A stretch of 64,000 nucleotides of DNA from Bacillus coahuilensis m4-4 (lineage in GTDB: Bacteria; Bacillota; Bacilli; Bacillales; Bacillaceae_K): the NCBI RefSeq assembly GCF_000171615.1, contig NZ_ABFU01000028.3:190188-254187 (forward strand), in the 5' to 3' direction. The notes below the pieces were generated by a model, which searched no databases, was not told where the DNA came from, and was given only the letters and a program-made list of their open reading frames with translations. Both the position numbers and the translations under genes were made by a program. This document shows, in pieces, positions 21,254 through 31,727 of the stretch (position 1 is the first letter of the stretch; each line of letters opens with the position of its first letter).

Positions 21254-21598
21254 ATGAACAACTTAATTCAAGAAATTACGAAAGAACAACTTCGTAGCGA
21301 TCTACCTGCTTTCCGTTCTGGAGACACTGTACGTGTTCACGTTAACATCGTAGAGGGTAACCGTGAGCGTATCCAGGTTTATGAAGGTGTTGTTATTAAA
21401 CGTCGTGGTGGTGGAATTTCTGAAACGTTTACAGTTCGTAAGGTATCTTACGGTGTTGGCGTTGAGCGTACATTCCCTGTTCACACACCTAAAATTGCGA
21501 AGCTAGAAGTTATTCGTCGCGGTAAAGTTCGTCGTGCGAAACTTTATTACCTACGTAACCTACGTGGTAAAGCAGCTCGTATTAAAGAAATTCGATAA
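21254..21598 (+). CDS. rplS: 50S ribosomal protein L19
   Basis: 114 aa, [20 protein letters not shown]...[14 protein letters not shown] 21254 is used; the earlier in-frame ATG at 21245 lies inside the SD (gaaggaga). L19 sits at the 30S-50S interface. Codon use is visibly biased to ribosomal-gene preferences (many cgt arginines). Terminator follows. Confidence 0.97.
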   Translation: MNNLIQEITKEQLRSDLPAFRSGDTVRVHVNIVEGNRERIQVYEGVVIKRRGGGISETFTVRKVSYGVGVERTFPVHTPKIAKLEVIRRGKVRRAKLYYLRNLRGKAARIKEIR

Positions 21599-21604
21599 TA
21601 GTAG

Positions 21605-21636
21605 AAAAAAGGGCTTGATTTCAAGTCCTTTTTTTT
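21605..21636 (+). terminator. Terminator after rplS
   Basis: gggcttga/tcaagtcc stem (one G-T pair), flanked by A-run and eight T. Confidence 0.85.
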
Positions 21637-21774
21637 ATAGAAATTCTTTTTTTAATTCATTGCCTACTTTGTATAGACTAAAAGACACAAATACATAATT
21701 AGGATTTGTTATATTAGGCAAAGAAAGTTATATCATGTAAAATAATGTTTAGACAGTTAGAAGGGGTGGAGAGT

Positions 21775-22323
21775 GTGGAGAAAAAGAATGAATGGTGGGA
21801 ATGGACGAAGGCCTTACTGATTGCCGCGGGGCTTGCTACAGTCATTAGAGTGTTCTTCTTCTCTCCAATAATTGTAGATGGACGTTCGATGATGCCGACA
21901 CTTGAGAATGGTGAACGAATGATTATGAATAAGATTTCCTATCAAGTTGGAGAGCCAGACTATTTTGATATCGTTGTATTCCACGCAACTGAAGAGAAGG
22001 ACTATATTAAACGAGTGATTGGACTTCCAGGAGATCATATAGAGTACAAGGAGGATGTCCTTTATATAAATGGTGAAGCTTATGAAGAGCCGTACCTAGA
22101 GCCCTACAAAGAAGAATTGAACGGTTTCCAGTTAACGGAAGATTTTACGTTAGAAGATATTATTGGTCAGTCAACTGTACCTGAAGGACAAGTATTTGTA
22201 TTAGGAGATAATCGTCAAGTGAGTCAGGACAGTAGAATGATTGGAACGGTTCCTATGGATGAAATTGTTGGGAAGACAAGTCTTGTGTTTTGGCCAATTT
22301 CACAAATAAGAAACGCAGATTAA
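21775..22323 (+). CDS. lepB: Type I signal peptidase (SipS-like)
   Basis: 182 aa from GTG 21775, chosen because aaggggtgg lies 5-6 bases upstream; an ATG at 21745 has no RBS. One N-terminal membrane helix (~12-31) then the exported catalytic domain: Ser38 in DGRSMMPTL, Lys79 in [12 protein letters not shown], and GDNR...SQDSR. It cleaves signal peptides of exported proteins at the outer membrane face. Size and single TM match the prokaryotic Sip type. B. subtilis has no sip gene here; other Bacillaceae do. Confidence 0.93.
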   Translation: MEKKNEWWEWTKALLIAAGLATVIRVFFFSPIIVDGRSMMPTLENGERMIMNKISYQVGEPDYFDIVVFHATEEKDYIKRVIGLPGDHIEYKEDVLYINGEAYEEPYLEPYKEELNGFQLTEDFTLEDIIGQSTVPEGQVFVLGDNRQVSQDSRMIGTVPMDEIVGKTSLVFWPISQIRNAD

Positions 22324-22340
22324 AAAAAGGAGTTGTAGCC

Positions 22341-23198
22341 ATGACCATTCAATGGTTCCCTGGTCATATGGCGAAAGCACGCCGGGAAGTAACTGAAAAA
22401 CTAAAGTTAGTTGATATAATATTTGAACTTGTTGATGCAAGAATACCTATTTCATCTAGAAATCCGATGATGGACCAAATTGTTCAACAAAAACCTCGTT
22501 TAGTTTTATTAAACAAAGAGGATATGGCAGATCCTGAATTAACAAAAGCATGGATTGCCTACTTTCAAGAACGTGGTATAAAGGCCATTTCGCTTAATGC
22601 TCAAGAGGGAAATGGTCTTCATGCCATTGTAAAGGCGGCTAAAGAAATCTTAAAGCCTAAATGGGATCGGATGAAGGCTAAGGGAATGAATCCAAGAGCT
22701 ATTAGAGCCATGATTATTGGAATTCCGAATGTGGGTAAGTCAACGTTGATTAATCGCTTAGCTAAAAAGAACATTGCTAAAACTGGGAATACACCAGGAG
22801 TAACGAAAGCGCAGCAGTGGATTAAAGTAGGAAAAGAACTAGAACTTTTAGACACTCCAGGAATCCTTTGGCCTAAATTTGAAGACCAAGAAGTTGGGTA
22901 TAAATTGGCTGTTACAGGTGCAATTAAGGATACGATTATTAACTTACAAGATATCTCTGTTTATGCTTTGCGTTACTTAGAAAAGAACTACCCTAAGGTA
23001 TTAAAGGAACGGTACGGCTTAGATGAAATTCCTAGTGATTTAGTTCAACTTTTTGACCATATTGGAATGAAAAGAGGTTCAATAAGACCTGGTGGAGAAG
23101 TTGATTATGATAAAACTGCGGAGTTAATCATTCGAGACGTTCGTAGTGTTAAATTAGGTAGACTAACCTTTGACGATCCTAAGGATACAAATCAGTAA
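22341..23198 (+). CDS. rbgA: 50S assembly GTPase RbgA (YlqF)
   Basis: 285 aa circularly permuted GTPase needed late in 50S assembly. Starts [18 protein letters not shown]4 NKED precedes G1 GIPNVGKST and G3 DTPG, the permuted order typical of YlqF/YawG. ATG 22341 has SD aaaaggag 10 bases upstream; the longer frame from 22290 overlaps lepB and is rejected. Its stop codon overlaps the start of its terminator. Confidence 0.95.
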   Translation: MTIQWFPGHMAKARREVTEKLKLVDIIFELVDARIPISSRNPMMDQIVQQKPRLVLLNKEDMADPELTKAWIAYFQERGIKAISLNAQEGNGLHAIVKAAKEILKPKWDRMKAKGMNPRAIRAMIIGIPNVGKSTLINRLAKKNIAKTGNTPGVTKAQQWIKVGKELELLDTPGILWPKFEDQEVGYKLAVTGAIKDTIINLQDISVYALRYLEKNYPKVLKERYGLDEIPSDLVQLFDHIGMKRGSIRPGGEVDYDKTAELIIRDVRSVKLGRLTFDDPKDTNQ

Positions 23199-23241
23199 AG
23201 GCTAAGCCTCTCTTATATGAGAGGGAAGCCTTTATTTTTTT
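23197..23241 (+). terminator. Terminator after rbgA
   Basis: aaaggct/agccttt outer stem, cctctc/gagagg inner stem, then ATTTTTTT. First arm overlaps the stop codon. Confidence 0.85.
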
Positions 23242-23307
23242 GCCTGTAAGCTTTAAAATTTTGCGGTTTTTCCGATAAAATCAGTAACATCGAAAGGAAA
23301 TAGAAAG

Positions 23308-24069
23308 ATGAACATTAAAGAAATCCAGCAAAAACTCCTAGATATTAATGACCCATCAGCTCCAATCTTTGAACAATTAAAGCATGATGAAAGAAAAGGT
23401 GTTCAGTCACTATTAAGTAAATGGTACAGACAATATGAACAAAAACAAAAAGACCATCTTTCCTTTATACAAAAATCTCAATATGAAAAAAAATTATGGG
23501 AGGGAGGAATAAAGAGGATAGCTGGTGTCGATGAAGTTGGGCGTGGTCCGCTTGCAGGTCCAGTAGTAGCAGCAGCAGTCATCTTACCTCAATCCTTTTA
23601 TTATCCAGGACTCGACGATTCAAAGAAGCTTACTGAATCGAAAAAAGAAGAAATGTTTGACTATATTAATGCTACAGCCATTAGTGTGAGTGTTAGTATT
23701 ATCAATCATGATGTGATTGATACAGTGAATATATATGAAGCTACAAAATTAGCCATGCAGCAAGCCATAAATGGATTGGACCTTACGCCTGAATATCTGC
23801 TTATAGATGCAATGAAGCTCTCAATGGGAATAGAGGAAGAAAGTATTATTAAAGGAGATAGCAAAAGTATATCGATTGCTGCTGCCTCCATTATTGCAAA
23901 AGTTACACGTGATAGATTAATGAAAGAGTATGCAACAACCTATCCTCATTACGCTTTTGAGAGAAATATGGGCTACGGAACAACAGAACATTTAGAAGGA
24001 TTAAAATCAGTAGGGCCAAGTCCAATTCATCGAAGGTCCTTTGCCCCGATAAAAGAGCTTATTCAATAA
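23308..24069 (+). CDS. rnhB: Ribonuclease HII
   Basis: 253 aa; removes ribonucleotides and RNA primers from DNA. Catalytic Asp-Glu in GVDEVGRGPLAGPVV, then LDDSKKLTESKKEE, LLIDAMKL, KGDSKSISIAAASIIAKVTRD and HRRSFAPIKEL. An N-terminal ~70-residue extension is normal for Bacillus RNase HII. SD aaaggaa. Twelve bases before ylqG. Confidence 0.95.
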   Translation: MNIKEIQQKLLDINDPSAPIFEQLKHDERKGVQSLLSKWYRQYEQKQKDHLSFIQKSQYEKKLWEGGIKRIAGVDEVGRGPLAGPVVAAAVILPQSFYYPGLDDSKKLTESKKEEMFDYINATAISVSVSIINHDVIDTVNIYEATKLAMQQAINGLDLTPEYLLIDAMKLSMGIEEESIIKGDSKSISIAAASIIAKVTRDRLMKEYATTYPHYAFERNMGYGTTEHLEGLKSVGPSPIHRRSFAPIKELIQ

Positions 24070-24081
24070 GGAGGGAAATGT

Positions 24082-25767
24082 ATGGAGTTTTTTAACATGC
24101 CGTTCATACAAAGACAAAATGGGGCATTACCGGTCAAAGCTCCCTTAACCCTTACAGAAGGTCAATTCATATTTGGGAAATTAGTGAAGTTTCTTCCGAA
24201 TCAATTAGCTCTAATTCAACTTACTGGACAAAGTATTCTCGCCTCAGTAGATGTACCTTTAGAAGCGGGCAAGGGGTATTGGTTTCAAGTAGAATCTTTA
24301 AATCAAGGGACACAATTTAAATTAGTTGAACCGCCTAACGTTAGAAACCAAAAGACAGCACCGTCGAGTCAGTTGCTACAGCAATTATCCCTTCAGGGTT
24401 CGAAGGAAAACCGAGCGATTATTGAAGAGCTAATGAAACACGCATCCCCTTTAACGAAAACCACTATAGAGCAAGTTTCACAGTGGACAAAAGGGTATGA
24501 AACATCACATATAAAATCAGCACTACATGACATCTTAGTAAGAGGTCTTCCTCTAACAGAAGGGGTAGTTCATTCTTTTTTAAAAACAAAGCCAAATGAA
24601 GAAAGCTTTTCTTCACTTCTTTCTCAATTAAAGGTTGGATTAGAAAAAATTCAACTTCCGCTTAACGATACGGTGAGGCAGGCTTTGCAGCAAATTCTTG
24701 AGCCAAAATTGGTTGAAAAACAGCAGCTAAGTTTTTTTTTCGTTAATGGATAGGCTTCAAGGAAATAGTTCAAATGAATATAAGCAGCATGTTGGTCGAT
24801 TATTGAGTGAAGTGCTACCAACAGTTGTGAGTGGAAAAGTGAACGAAGCTAAGCAAGGATTCACACAATCTGAAGAGGGAAATCCAATAACTAAAGGTAC
24901 TTCAAATTATACAATTGTTCATTCTGAATTAATACAAGATCAAATGAACTCGAAAATGAGTAAAAATTCCATACCTAACCTGCAAGTAAATAGTCATGTA
25001 CTTGCAGTCCCTGTGAATGGTGTAAATGTTCCAATGACTAAAGAGAGACTTGAGTCTTTAGCTCTATTATTTGAACAATCATTAGCATCTATTAATAAAC
25101 TGCCTGAGCCTTTAAAAAAGAGTTGCTAGCTGTTCAAAGTGAAATAGAAGGAATGATGCTTAAACAGCACACTCAAAATATGTATGTTGAGATGAAAACC
25201 ATTCTCTCACGATTAGGCCTAGGAGAAGAGGCGGAGCTTATGAAAGACGAGTATAAGCCTACTTTAAAAGCTGCTATTCTATCTCTATTACAAGAAGAGA
25301 TTCCTGCTAGTTTACGAGATGTTAGTGAAAAAATAATGGCTAAATTAAATGTTCAAACTTTAGTAAGTCAACCGCCTGGAGATTTTCATCACTTGCAATT
25401 CTCTGTTCCTTTAAATTTTCTAGGTTTGAATACTGATTTACAATTAGAATGGACGGGAAAGAAAAAGGAAGATGGGACATTAAATCCAGATTTTTGTCGG
25501 GTATTATTTTACTTGGATTTAGAGATGTTAAAGGAAATGATGATTGATATGCAAGTACAAAATAGAATCATATCAATTAAAATATTTAATGATTCTAAAG
25601 AATTAAAAGCAATTGGGACCAACTACGTTACATCATTAAAGAGTAAAGTAGAAGAAAAGGGATATACATTATCATCACTACAATTTCATCCTATGACTGA
25701 GCAAGTGATCACAAAACGACTCCAACCATCCATTCTTTCAGAGAAAGGGGTAGACATCACGATATAA
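24082..25767 (+). CDS. ylqG: FliK-like protein YlqG (two frame breaks)
   Basis: ~561 aa protein of unknown function. The N-terminal half is a small beta domain (GQFIFGKLVKFLPNQLALIQL) followed by low-complexity Gln/Ser-rich linker; the C-terminal ~170 residues resemble the flagellar hook-length control (Flg_hook) domain: LQFSVPLNFLGLNTDLQLEW...FYLDLEMLKEM. Breaks: 9-T run 24732-24740 (one surplus) and 6-A run 25114-25119 (one missing). The next gene, ylqH, is a free FlhB C-terminal domain, so the pair mimics the FliK-FlhB substrate switch although it lies outside the fla operon. Confidence 0.75.
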
Positions 25768-26052
25768 ATGGAAAAATTCAATAGAAAGTCAGCTATTGCA
25801 TTACGTTACGATGACATGTCAATGGATGCACCAAAACTCATTGCAAAAGGAAAAGGCTTAGTAGCAGAGCAAATTATTGAAAAAGCAAAAGAAAATGGAA
25901 TACAAGTGCAAGAAGATCCGAATTTGGTGGAAATGCTAAGTCAATTAAACATGAATGAAACAATACCGGCGGAGCTTTATGAAGTCGTAGCTGAAGTGTT
26001 TGCTTATGTTTATAAAGTAGATCAAAAAGTAAAACATTCAAAGAAACGATAA
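25768..26052 (+). CDS. ylqH: Stand-alone FlhB C-terminal-domain protein YlqH
   Basis: 94 aa. It begins where FlhB continues after its NPTH cleavage site: AIALRYDDMSMDAPKLIAKG compares with AIALKYDSEKSDAPIVVAKG of FlhB in this same window, and both end IP.E......E..AYVYKV. It lacks the membrane domain and the NPTH motif. Helicobacter FlhX is a comparable free FlhB-CC that can replace the cleaved piece. ATG directly follows the ylqG stop. Whether it serves flagellar export is unknown. Confidence 0.85.
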   Translation: MEKFNRKSAIALRYDDMSMDAPKLIAKGKGLVAEQIIEKAKENGIQVQEDPNLVEMLSQLNMNETIPAELYEVVAEVFAYVYKVDQKVKHSKKR

Positions 26053-26071
26053 AAATATTGATTAATATCAT

Positions 26072-26107
26072 AGACTAGTGATCATTGGCTAGTCTCTTTT
26101 TCTTTTT
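26072..26107 (+). terminator. Terminator after ylqH
   Basis: agactag/ctagtct stem with a 10-base loop and a T-rich tail. Confidence 0.75.
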
Positions 26108-26145
26108 ATATTTCTTTTTCCTACTAAAATGATTTTTATGTAAAA

Positions 26146-26160
26146 ATGAAAGCGGATACA
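26146..26160 (+). promoter_or_regulatory. Candidate cre (CcpA) site 1 upstream of sucC
   Basis: ATGAAAGCGGATACA fits the degenerate cre consensus WTGNAANCGNWNNCW at every position. It lies about 40 bases upstream of the -10 at 26200. Confidence 0.5.
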
Positions 26161-26199
26161 GATGAAACGTAGGTTAGAATGTAAGAAAATTTAAATTAA

Positions 26200-26205
26200 T
26201 ATAAT
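26200..26205 (+). promoter_or_regulatory. Probable -10 of the sucCD promoter
   Basis: TATAAT, ~92 bases before sucC. No good -35 at 16-18 bases upstream, consistent with a regulated promoter. Confidence 0.35.
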
Positions 26206-26248
26206 ATTTTAGATAGAAAGCTAGACAAGGAGGTGTACATATTTTACA

Positions 26249-26263
26249 ATGAAAGCGCAGTCT
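26249..26263 (+). promoter_or_regulatory. Candidate cre (CcpA) site 2 in the sucC leader
   Basis: ATGAAAGCGCAGTCT also fits WTGNAANCGNWNNCW fully. It lies ~45 bases downstream of the -10, a roadblock position. Confidence 0.5.
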
Positions 26264-26297
26264 ATATTTTGAAAGAACTGGATAGGAGGATGGGAAA

Positions 26298-27459
26298 ATG
26301 AATATCCATGAGTATCAGGGGAAAGAACTCCTAAGAAAACATGGAGTTGCCGTGCCAAATGGTACAGTAGCTTATACGGTAGAAGAAGCAGTAGAAGCAG
26401 CAAAAGGGTTAGATTCAAATGTTTATGTGGTGAAAGCACAAATCCACGCTGGTGGAAGAGGAAAAGCTGGAGGCGTTAAAGTCGCTAAGAGCTTAGATGA
26501 AGTTCGTACATATTCTGAAGAGATACTAGGGAAAACGCTAGTAACTCATCAAACAGGTCCTGAAGGAAAAGAAGTAAAGCGCTTACTTATCGAAGAAGGC
26601 TGCGATATTAAGAAAGAATACTATGTAGGTCTTGTTCTAGACCGTGCTACTTCACAGGTTGTGTTAATGGCTTCCGAAGAAGGTGGAACAGAAATTGAAG
26701 AAGTAGCAGAAGAGACTCCAGAAAAAATACTTTAAAGAATACATTGATCCTGTAGTAGGATTAACAGGTTTCCAAGCAAGAAGAATTGCATTTAACATTA
26801 ATATCCCAAAAGAGCTTGTCAATAAAGCGGTTAAATTTATGATGGGATTATATACAGTATTTGTTGAAAAAGACTGCTCTATCGCTGAGATTAACCCATT
26901 AGTTGTTACAGGTGATGGAAACGTTATGGCCCTAGATGCCAAGTTAAATTTTGATAGCAATGCACTTTATCGTCACAAGGATATTCTAGAATATCGTGAT
27001 TTAGACGAAGAGGATGCAAAAGAAATTGAAGCAAGTAAATATGATTTAAGCTATATCTCACTTTTTGGAAACATCGGATGTATGGTAAATGGTGCTGGAC
27101 TTGCAATGGCAACGATGGATATTATTAAACATTACGGCGGTGACCCTGCAAACTTCTTGGATGTTGGGGGCGGTGCTACAGCTGAAAAAGTAACGGAAGC
27201 ATTTAAAATTATTCTTTCAGACGAAAATGTAAAAGGCATTTTTGTTAACATTTTCGGTGGAATAATGAAGTGCGATATCATCGCTAGTGGTGTTGTAGAA
27301 GCAGCTAAGCAAGTTGAATTAACAGTACCATTAGTTGTTCGTTTAGAAGGGACAAATGTTGACCTTGGTAAAAAGATTTTAAGTGAATCAGGTTTAAATA
27401 TTATTGCAGCTGAATCAATGGCTGACGGCGCAGAAAAAATTGTAGCACAAGTAGGCTAA
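26298..27459 (+). CDS. sucC: Succinyl-CoA synthetase beta subunit (frame break)
   Basis: TCA-cycle enzyme making succinate, CoA and NTP. Starts [25 protein letters not shown]-grasp features [47 protein letters not shown] and [10 protein letters not shown] surplus A in 26722-26727 breaks the frame; removal gives [15 protein letters not shown]. ~386 aa. SD taggagg. Possibly under CcpA control (two cre-like sites). Confidence 0.94.
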
Positions 27460-27476
27460 GAAAGGCGGGGGATGAA

Positions 27477-28379
27477 ATGAGCGTATTTATTAACAAAGAT
27501 ACAAAAGTTATCGTTCAAGGTATTACAGGTTCCACAGCACTTTTTCATACAAAACAGATGCTTGAGTACGGGACTCAAATTGTTGCTGGTGTAACTCCAG
27601 GAAAAGCAGGACAAGAAGTAGAAGGTGTACCTGTATTTAATACAGTTTCAGACGCTGTAACAGAGACTGGAGCAACCGTTTCAGTTGTCTACGTTCCAGC
27701 TCCTTTCGCTGCTGATGCAATTTTAGAAGCAGTGGACGCTGAATTAGATTTAGTAATCTGTATTACAGAACATATCCCTGTACTTGATATGGTGAAAGTT
27801 AAACGCTATATGGCTGGAAAGAAAACGCGCCTTGTAGGACCAAACTGTCCAGGTATTATTACACCAGATGAGTGTAAAATTGGTATTATGCCAGGTTATA
27901 TTCATACAAAAGGGCATGTTGGGGTAGTCTCTCGTTCCGGAACTTTGACATATGAAGCAGTTCATCAATTATCTCAAGCTGGAGTTGGTCAATCCACTGC
28001 TGTAGGAATTGGTGGAGATCCTGTTAATGGAACAAACTTTATCGATGTTCTTCAAGCATTTAACGAAGATCCTGAGACGTATGCAGTAATTATGATTGGT
28101 GAAATTGGCGGAACGGCTGAAGAAGAAGCGGCTGAATGGGTTAAAGCGAATATGACTAAACCTGTTGTCGGATTTATCGGTGGACGTACAGCACCTCCAG
28201 GTAAGCGCATGGGACATGCTGGGGCTATTATTTCAGGTGGTAAAGGTACGGCTGATGAAAAGATTCGCATAATGAATGAATGCGGAATTAAAGTAGCTGA
28301 AACACCATCGGTAATGGGTGAGACGCTTATTTCTGTTTTAAAAGAGAAAGATTTATACGACCAGTGTAAAACGCATTAA
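27477..28379 (+). CDS. sucD: Succinyl-CoA synthetase alpha subunit
   Basis: 300 aa. CoA-binding Rossmann part has [14 protein letters not shown] and [10 protein letters not shown]; ligase part has [22 protein letters not shown] and the active-site His in [14 protein letters not shown], which is phosphorylated during the reaction. ATG 27477 is preferred over ATG 27472, which is out of frame. SD ggcgggg. A terminator follows directly. Confidence 0.96.
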   Translation: MSVFINKDTKVIVQGITGSTALFHTKQMLEYGTQIVAGVTPGKAGQEVEGVPVFNTVSDAVTETGATVSVVYVPAPFAADAILEAVDAELDLVICITEHIPVLDMVKVKRYMAGKKTRLVGPNCPGIITPDECKIGIMPGYIHTKGHVGVVSRSGTLTYEAVHQLSQAGVGQSTAVGIGGDPVNGTNFIDVLQAFNEDPETYAVIMIGEIGGTAEEEAAEWVKANMTKPVVGFIGGRTAPPGKRMGHAGAIISGGKGTADEKIRIMNECGIKVAETPSVMGETLISVLKEKDLYDQCKTH

Positions 28380-28385
28380 GTGTGT

Positions 28386-28419
28386 GAAAGCAGCTCTTAT
28401 CTTGAGCTGCTTTCCTTTT
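28386..28419 (+). terminator. Terminator after sucD
   Basis: Perfect 11-bp stem gaaagcagctc/gagctgctttc, 7-base loop, short T-tail. Confidence 0.8.
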
Positions 28420-28463
28420 AACGTTATTACACACAACCACTAATAATTGGAAAGGAGAGAAAA

Positions 28464-29432
28464 ATGGAAGAGAGTAAAAGAAATTTAATACTTCTTCATC
28501 ACAGTAACGAATTAAGCTGGAAAGGTATCGGCCTTTTACTTAAGTCAGATCCTTACTTATCTCAATTAAAAACTTATTCCCCTGAAGATCTTCAGTCTAT
28601 ATTACAAACTACTCCTCAGCACATCCGTTCTATTTATGATCACATCCATCATTTTCCCCTAGAATCGTTTCTTGAAAAATATAAAGCTTATTCTATTCAA
28701 ATATCCACACTATACGATTCAAGCTATCCTTCTTTATTAAGGTCTTGTCACAAGGCTCCTTGGGTATTATATGGAAAGGGAAACATGAATCTATTGCATA
28801 CAGCTAAAAGTTTAGCCATCGTAGGATCAAGAAAGGGTAATGATTATGGGTATGAAGTGGTTAATAGTTGGGTACCACATTTGATAAAACAAGATTTTGT
28901 CATTGTGAGTGGATTAGCAAGTGGCATTGATTCGTTTGTTCATGAAAGAACCTTGAATTATGAGGGGTCAACTATTGCAGTGTTGGGTAATGGTATATTA
29001 CAATGCTATCCTCTAAAGAACTCTGAAATACAGAAGAGAATTGGAGAGAAAGGTCTTCTCTTAAGTGAATATCCTCCATTTCGTAAGCCTGAAAGGTGGC
29101 AATTTCCTGAAAGAAACCGCATAATAAGTGGAATTACAAGAGGCACACTTGTCGTGCAGGCATCTAAGAGAAGTGGTTCATTTATAACCGCTGAAAGAGC
29201 GCTTGAAGAAGGAAGAGAAGTTTTTGCTGTTCCAGGGAATATATTTTCGCCGCTTAGTGCCGGAACAAATTCTCTAATCCAACTAGGAGCAAAACTTGTT
29301 CTTAGTACCGAAGATATAATAGAAGAAATACGTTTAAAAAAAGAAATTATCTACTTTTTTAGAAAAAGGTTGCAATTATTAGAAAACTGTTATACATTTT
29401 GCAACAGAAGTAAATCGTTTACATTTAAATAA
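28464..29432 (+). CDS. dprA: DNA-processing protein DprA (Smf)
   Basis: 322 aa. Binds incoming single-stranded DNA and loads RecA in transformation. Rossmann-like domain: SLAIVGSRKGNDYG, VSGLASGIDSFVHE, VLGNGI, FPERNRIISG, GSFITAERALEEGREVFAVPG and GTNSLIQLGAKLV. B. subtilis DprA stops ~15 residues after the EDI segment; here ~37 residues follow (FFRKRLQLLENCY...), rich in Phe and Lys after a 7-A run at 29334-29341, so the tail may be out of frame. SD aaaggaga. Confidence 0.88.
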   Translation: MEESKRNLILLHHSNELSWKGIGLLLKSDPYLSQLKTYSPEDLQSILQTTPQHIRSIYDHIHHFPLESFLEKYKAYSIQISTLYDSSYPSLLRSCHKAPWVLYGKGNMNLLHTAKSLAIVGSRKGNDYGYEVVNSWVPHLIKQDFVIVSGLASGIDSFVHERTLNYEGSTIAVLGNGILQCYPLKNSEIQKRIGEKGLLLSEYPPFRKPERWQFPERNRIISGITRGTLVVQASKRSGSFITAERALEEGREVFAVPGNIFSPLSAGTNSLIQLGAKLVLSTEDIIEEIRLKKEIIYFFRKRLQLLENCYTFCNRSKSFTFK

Positions 29433-29458
29433 TATAGAGCAGTATAGGTTAGTATAGA

Positions 29459-29487
29459 TTGACAAAGGTATTACACATAGATAAGAT
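29459..29487 (+). promoter_or_regulatory. Sigma-A promoter for topA
   Basis: TTGACA (29459-29464), 17-base spacer, TAAGAT (29482-29487), ~45 bases before topA. Confidence 0.7.
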
Positions 29488-29534
29488 TGAAACTTGAATT
29501 CTTCGTTAATCATTAACCTCTAAGGAGGATATAA

Positions 29535-31617
29535 ATGTCAGATTATTTAGTAATTGTGGAATCCCCAGCTAAGGCAAAAACCATAGAAAAATACTTGGGG
29601 AAAAAATATAAAGTAAAAGCATCAATGGGACATGTTCGAGATTTACCCAAGAGTCAAATGGGTGTAGATGTTGAGCATAACTTTGAACCAAAGTATATTA
29701 CCATACGTGGTAAGGGTCCTGTTCTGAAAGAAATAAAGACAGCTGCTAAAAAAGACCAAAAAAATCTTTCTCGCGGCCGATCCAGATCGCGAAGGAGAAG
29801 CAATTGCTTGGCATTTAGCTCACTCGTTGGATATAGATATCCATTCAGATTGTCGAGTAGTGTTCAATGAGATCACAAAAGACGCGATTAAAGAATCATT
29901 TAAGCACCCGCGTGCTATTAATATGAATTTAGTAGACGCTCAACAAGCAAGACGTGTGCTTGACAGATTAGTAGGCTATAATATTAGTCCGTTATTATGG
30001 AAGAAAGTGAAAAAAGGGTTGAGTGCAGGGAGAGTTCAGTCTGTTGCATTAAGATTAATCATCGATCGTGAAAATGAAATCAACGCATTCAAACCAGAGG
30101 AATATTGGACATTAGGCGCAGAGTTTAAAAAGGGTAGTGAAGCATTTCATGCCAATTTTTACGGTTTAAATGGAAAGAAAACAGAAATACATTCTGAACA
30201 AGAAGTAAAGGAACTACTACAGAAATTAAAAGAAGGATCAGGATATAAAGTAACGAGGGTAGTAAAGAAAGAACGAAAGCGAAATCCATCGCCGTCATTT
30301 ACGACATCGTCTCTTCAGCAGGAAGCAGCTAGAAAGTTAAACTACAGAGCGAAGAAGACCATGATGCTTGCTCAACAGTTGTATGAGGGGATTGATTTAG
30401 GTAAGAAAGAAGGTACAGTCGGTCTTATAACTTATATGAGAACAGACTCTACTAGAATATCTCAAACGGCACAGAATGAATCCAACGAATATATTGTGAG
30501 TGAGTACGGAAGTGATTATGCTAAGAAAAGTAGTGGAACAGAGAAGAAACAAGGAAATGCACAGGATGCACATGAAGCCATTCGCCCTACTAGTGTGTTA
30601 AGAACGCCTCAATCAATGAAAGAGTATCTATCAAGGGACCAGTTACGCTTGTATAAGCTTATTTGGGAACGGTTTGTTGCGAGTCAAATGTCATCAGCCA
30701 TTATGGATACGTTAAGCGTTGATATTGTAAACGGAGATGTAATGTTTAGAGCAACGGGATCTAAAGTTAAGTTTCCTGGGTTTATGAAAGTATACGTAGA
30801 AGGCAAAGATGATGAAAAAGAAGAAAAAGACAATTGGCTTCCAGAGTTAGTTGAAGGGGATCTAATTGAAGAACATCAATTAGATCCAAAGCAACACTTT
30901 ACTCAACCACCGCCAAGATTTACGGAGGCAAGGTTAGTAAAAACTCTTGAAGAGCTAGGGATTGGAAGACCATCCACGTATGCTCCTACATTGGACACGA
31001 TCCAAAAGAGAGGCTATGTATCGCTTGATAATAAGCGTTTTGTTCCAACTGAACTTGGTACAATTGTTCATGAAATCATGAACGAATTCTTCCCTGATAT
31101 TATTAATGCAGAGTTTACTGCAAGCATGGAACATTCTCTAGATGAAGTGGAAGAAGGAAATAAACAATGGATTTCCATTATAGATGATTTCTATAAGGAT
31201 TTTGAATCTCATCTGACTAAGGCAGAAGAGGAAATGGAAAAAATAGAAATCAAGCCAGAGTATGCCGGAGAAGATTGTGAAGAATGTGGTCATCCTATGG
31301 TATTTAAGATGGGAAGATACGGGAAATTTATGGCGTGCAGTAACTTCCCAGACTGTCGAAATACAAAGGCGATCGTTAAGGAAATTGGTGTGAAATGTCC
31401 AACTTGTCATGAAGGAAATATTATCGAACGTAAAAGTAAAAAGAAAAGAATCTTTTACGGGTGTGATCGCTTTCCTGAATGTGAGTTCCTTTCGTGGGAT
31501 AAGCCAATTGAGAGAAAGTGTCCAAAATGTGAACAACTTTTAGTAGAAAAGAAGCTTAAAAAAGGTGTTCAAGTACAATGTACTAGCTGTGATTATAAAG
31601 AAGAAGTACAATCGTAA
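29535..31617 (+). CDS. topA: DNA topoisomerase I (frame break)
   Basis: Relaxes negative supercoils. Toprim domain has [17 protein letters not shown] and [14 protein letters not shown]; the active-site Tyr is in [14 protein letters not shown]; three C-terminal zinc ribbons (CEECGHP..., CPTCHEG..., CPKCEQL...) follow. One surplus A in the 7-A run 29758-29764 breaks the frame just before [12 protein letters not shown]. ~693 aa after correction, as in B. subtilis. SD aaggagga. Essential, so an error is likely. Confidence 0.95.
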
Positions 31618-31643
31618 AGAGTAAGCGTAAGCTTACTCTTTAC
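31614..31643 (+). terminator. Hairpin overlapping the topA stop
   Basis: Perfect 12-bp stem gtaaagagtaag/cttactctttac, 6-base loop. It begins inside the last codons of topA. No proper T-tract follows, so termination strength is uncertain. Confidence 0.55.
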
Positions 31644-31727
31644 CTTTGAAAAAAATTGCTGTATCATTAGTTTCTTCTGGCTCATTTCACTCGTAACAAT
31701 GAATGAATAGCGGTTTTGACCCAAAAA

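Noticed and set aside
22290..22340. N-terminal extension of rbgA
   Set aside because: It overlaps the end of lepB; the ATG at 22341 has a good SD and matches the family N-terminus [10 protein letters not shown].
29758..29764. Programmed ribosomal frameshifting at A-runs (topA, trmD, fliP and others)
   Set aside because: Breaks go in both +1 and -1 directions, occur at many different kinds of run, lack a common slippery heptamer with a downstream structure, and hit too many genes.
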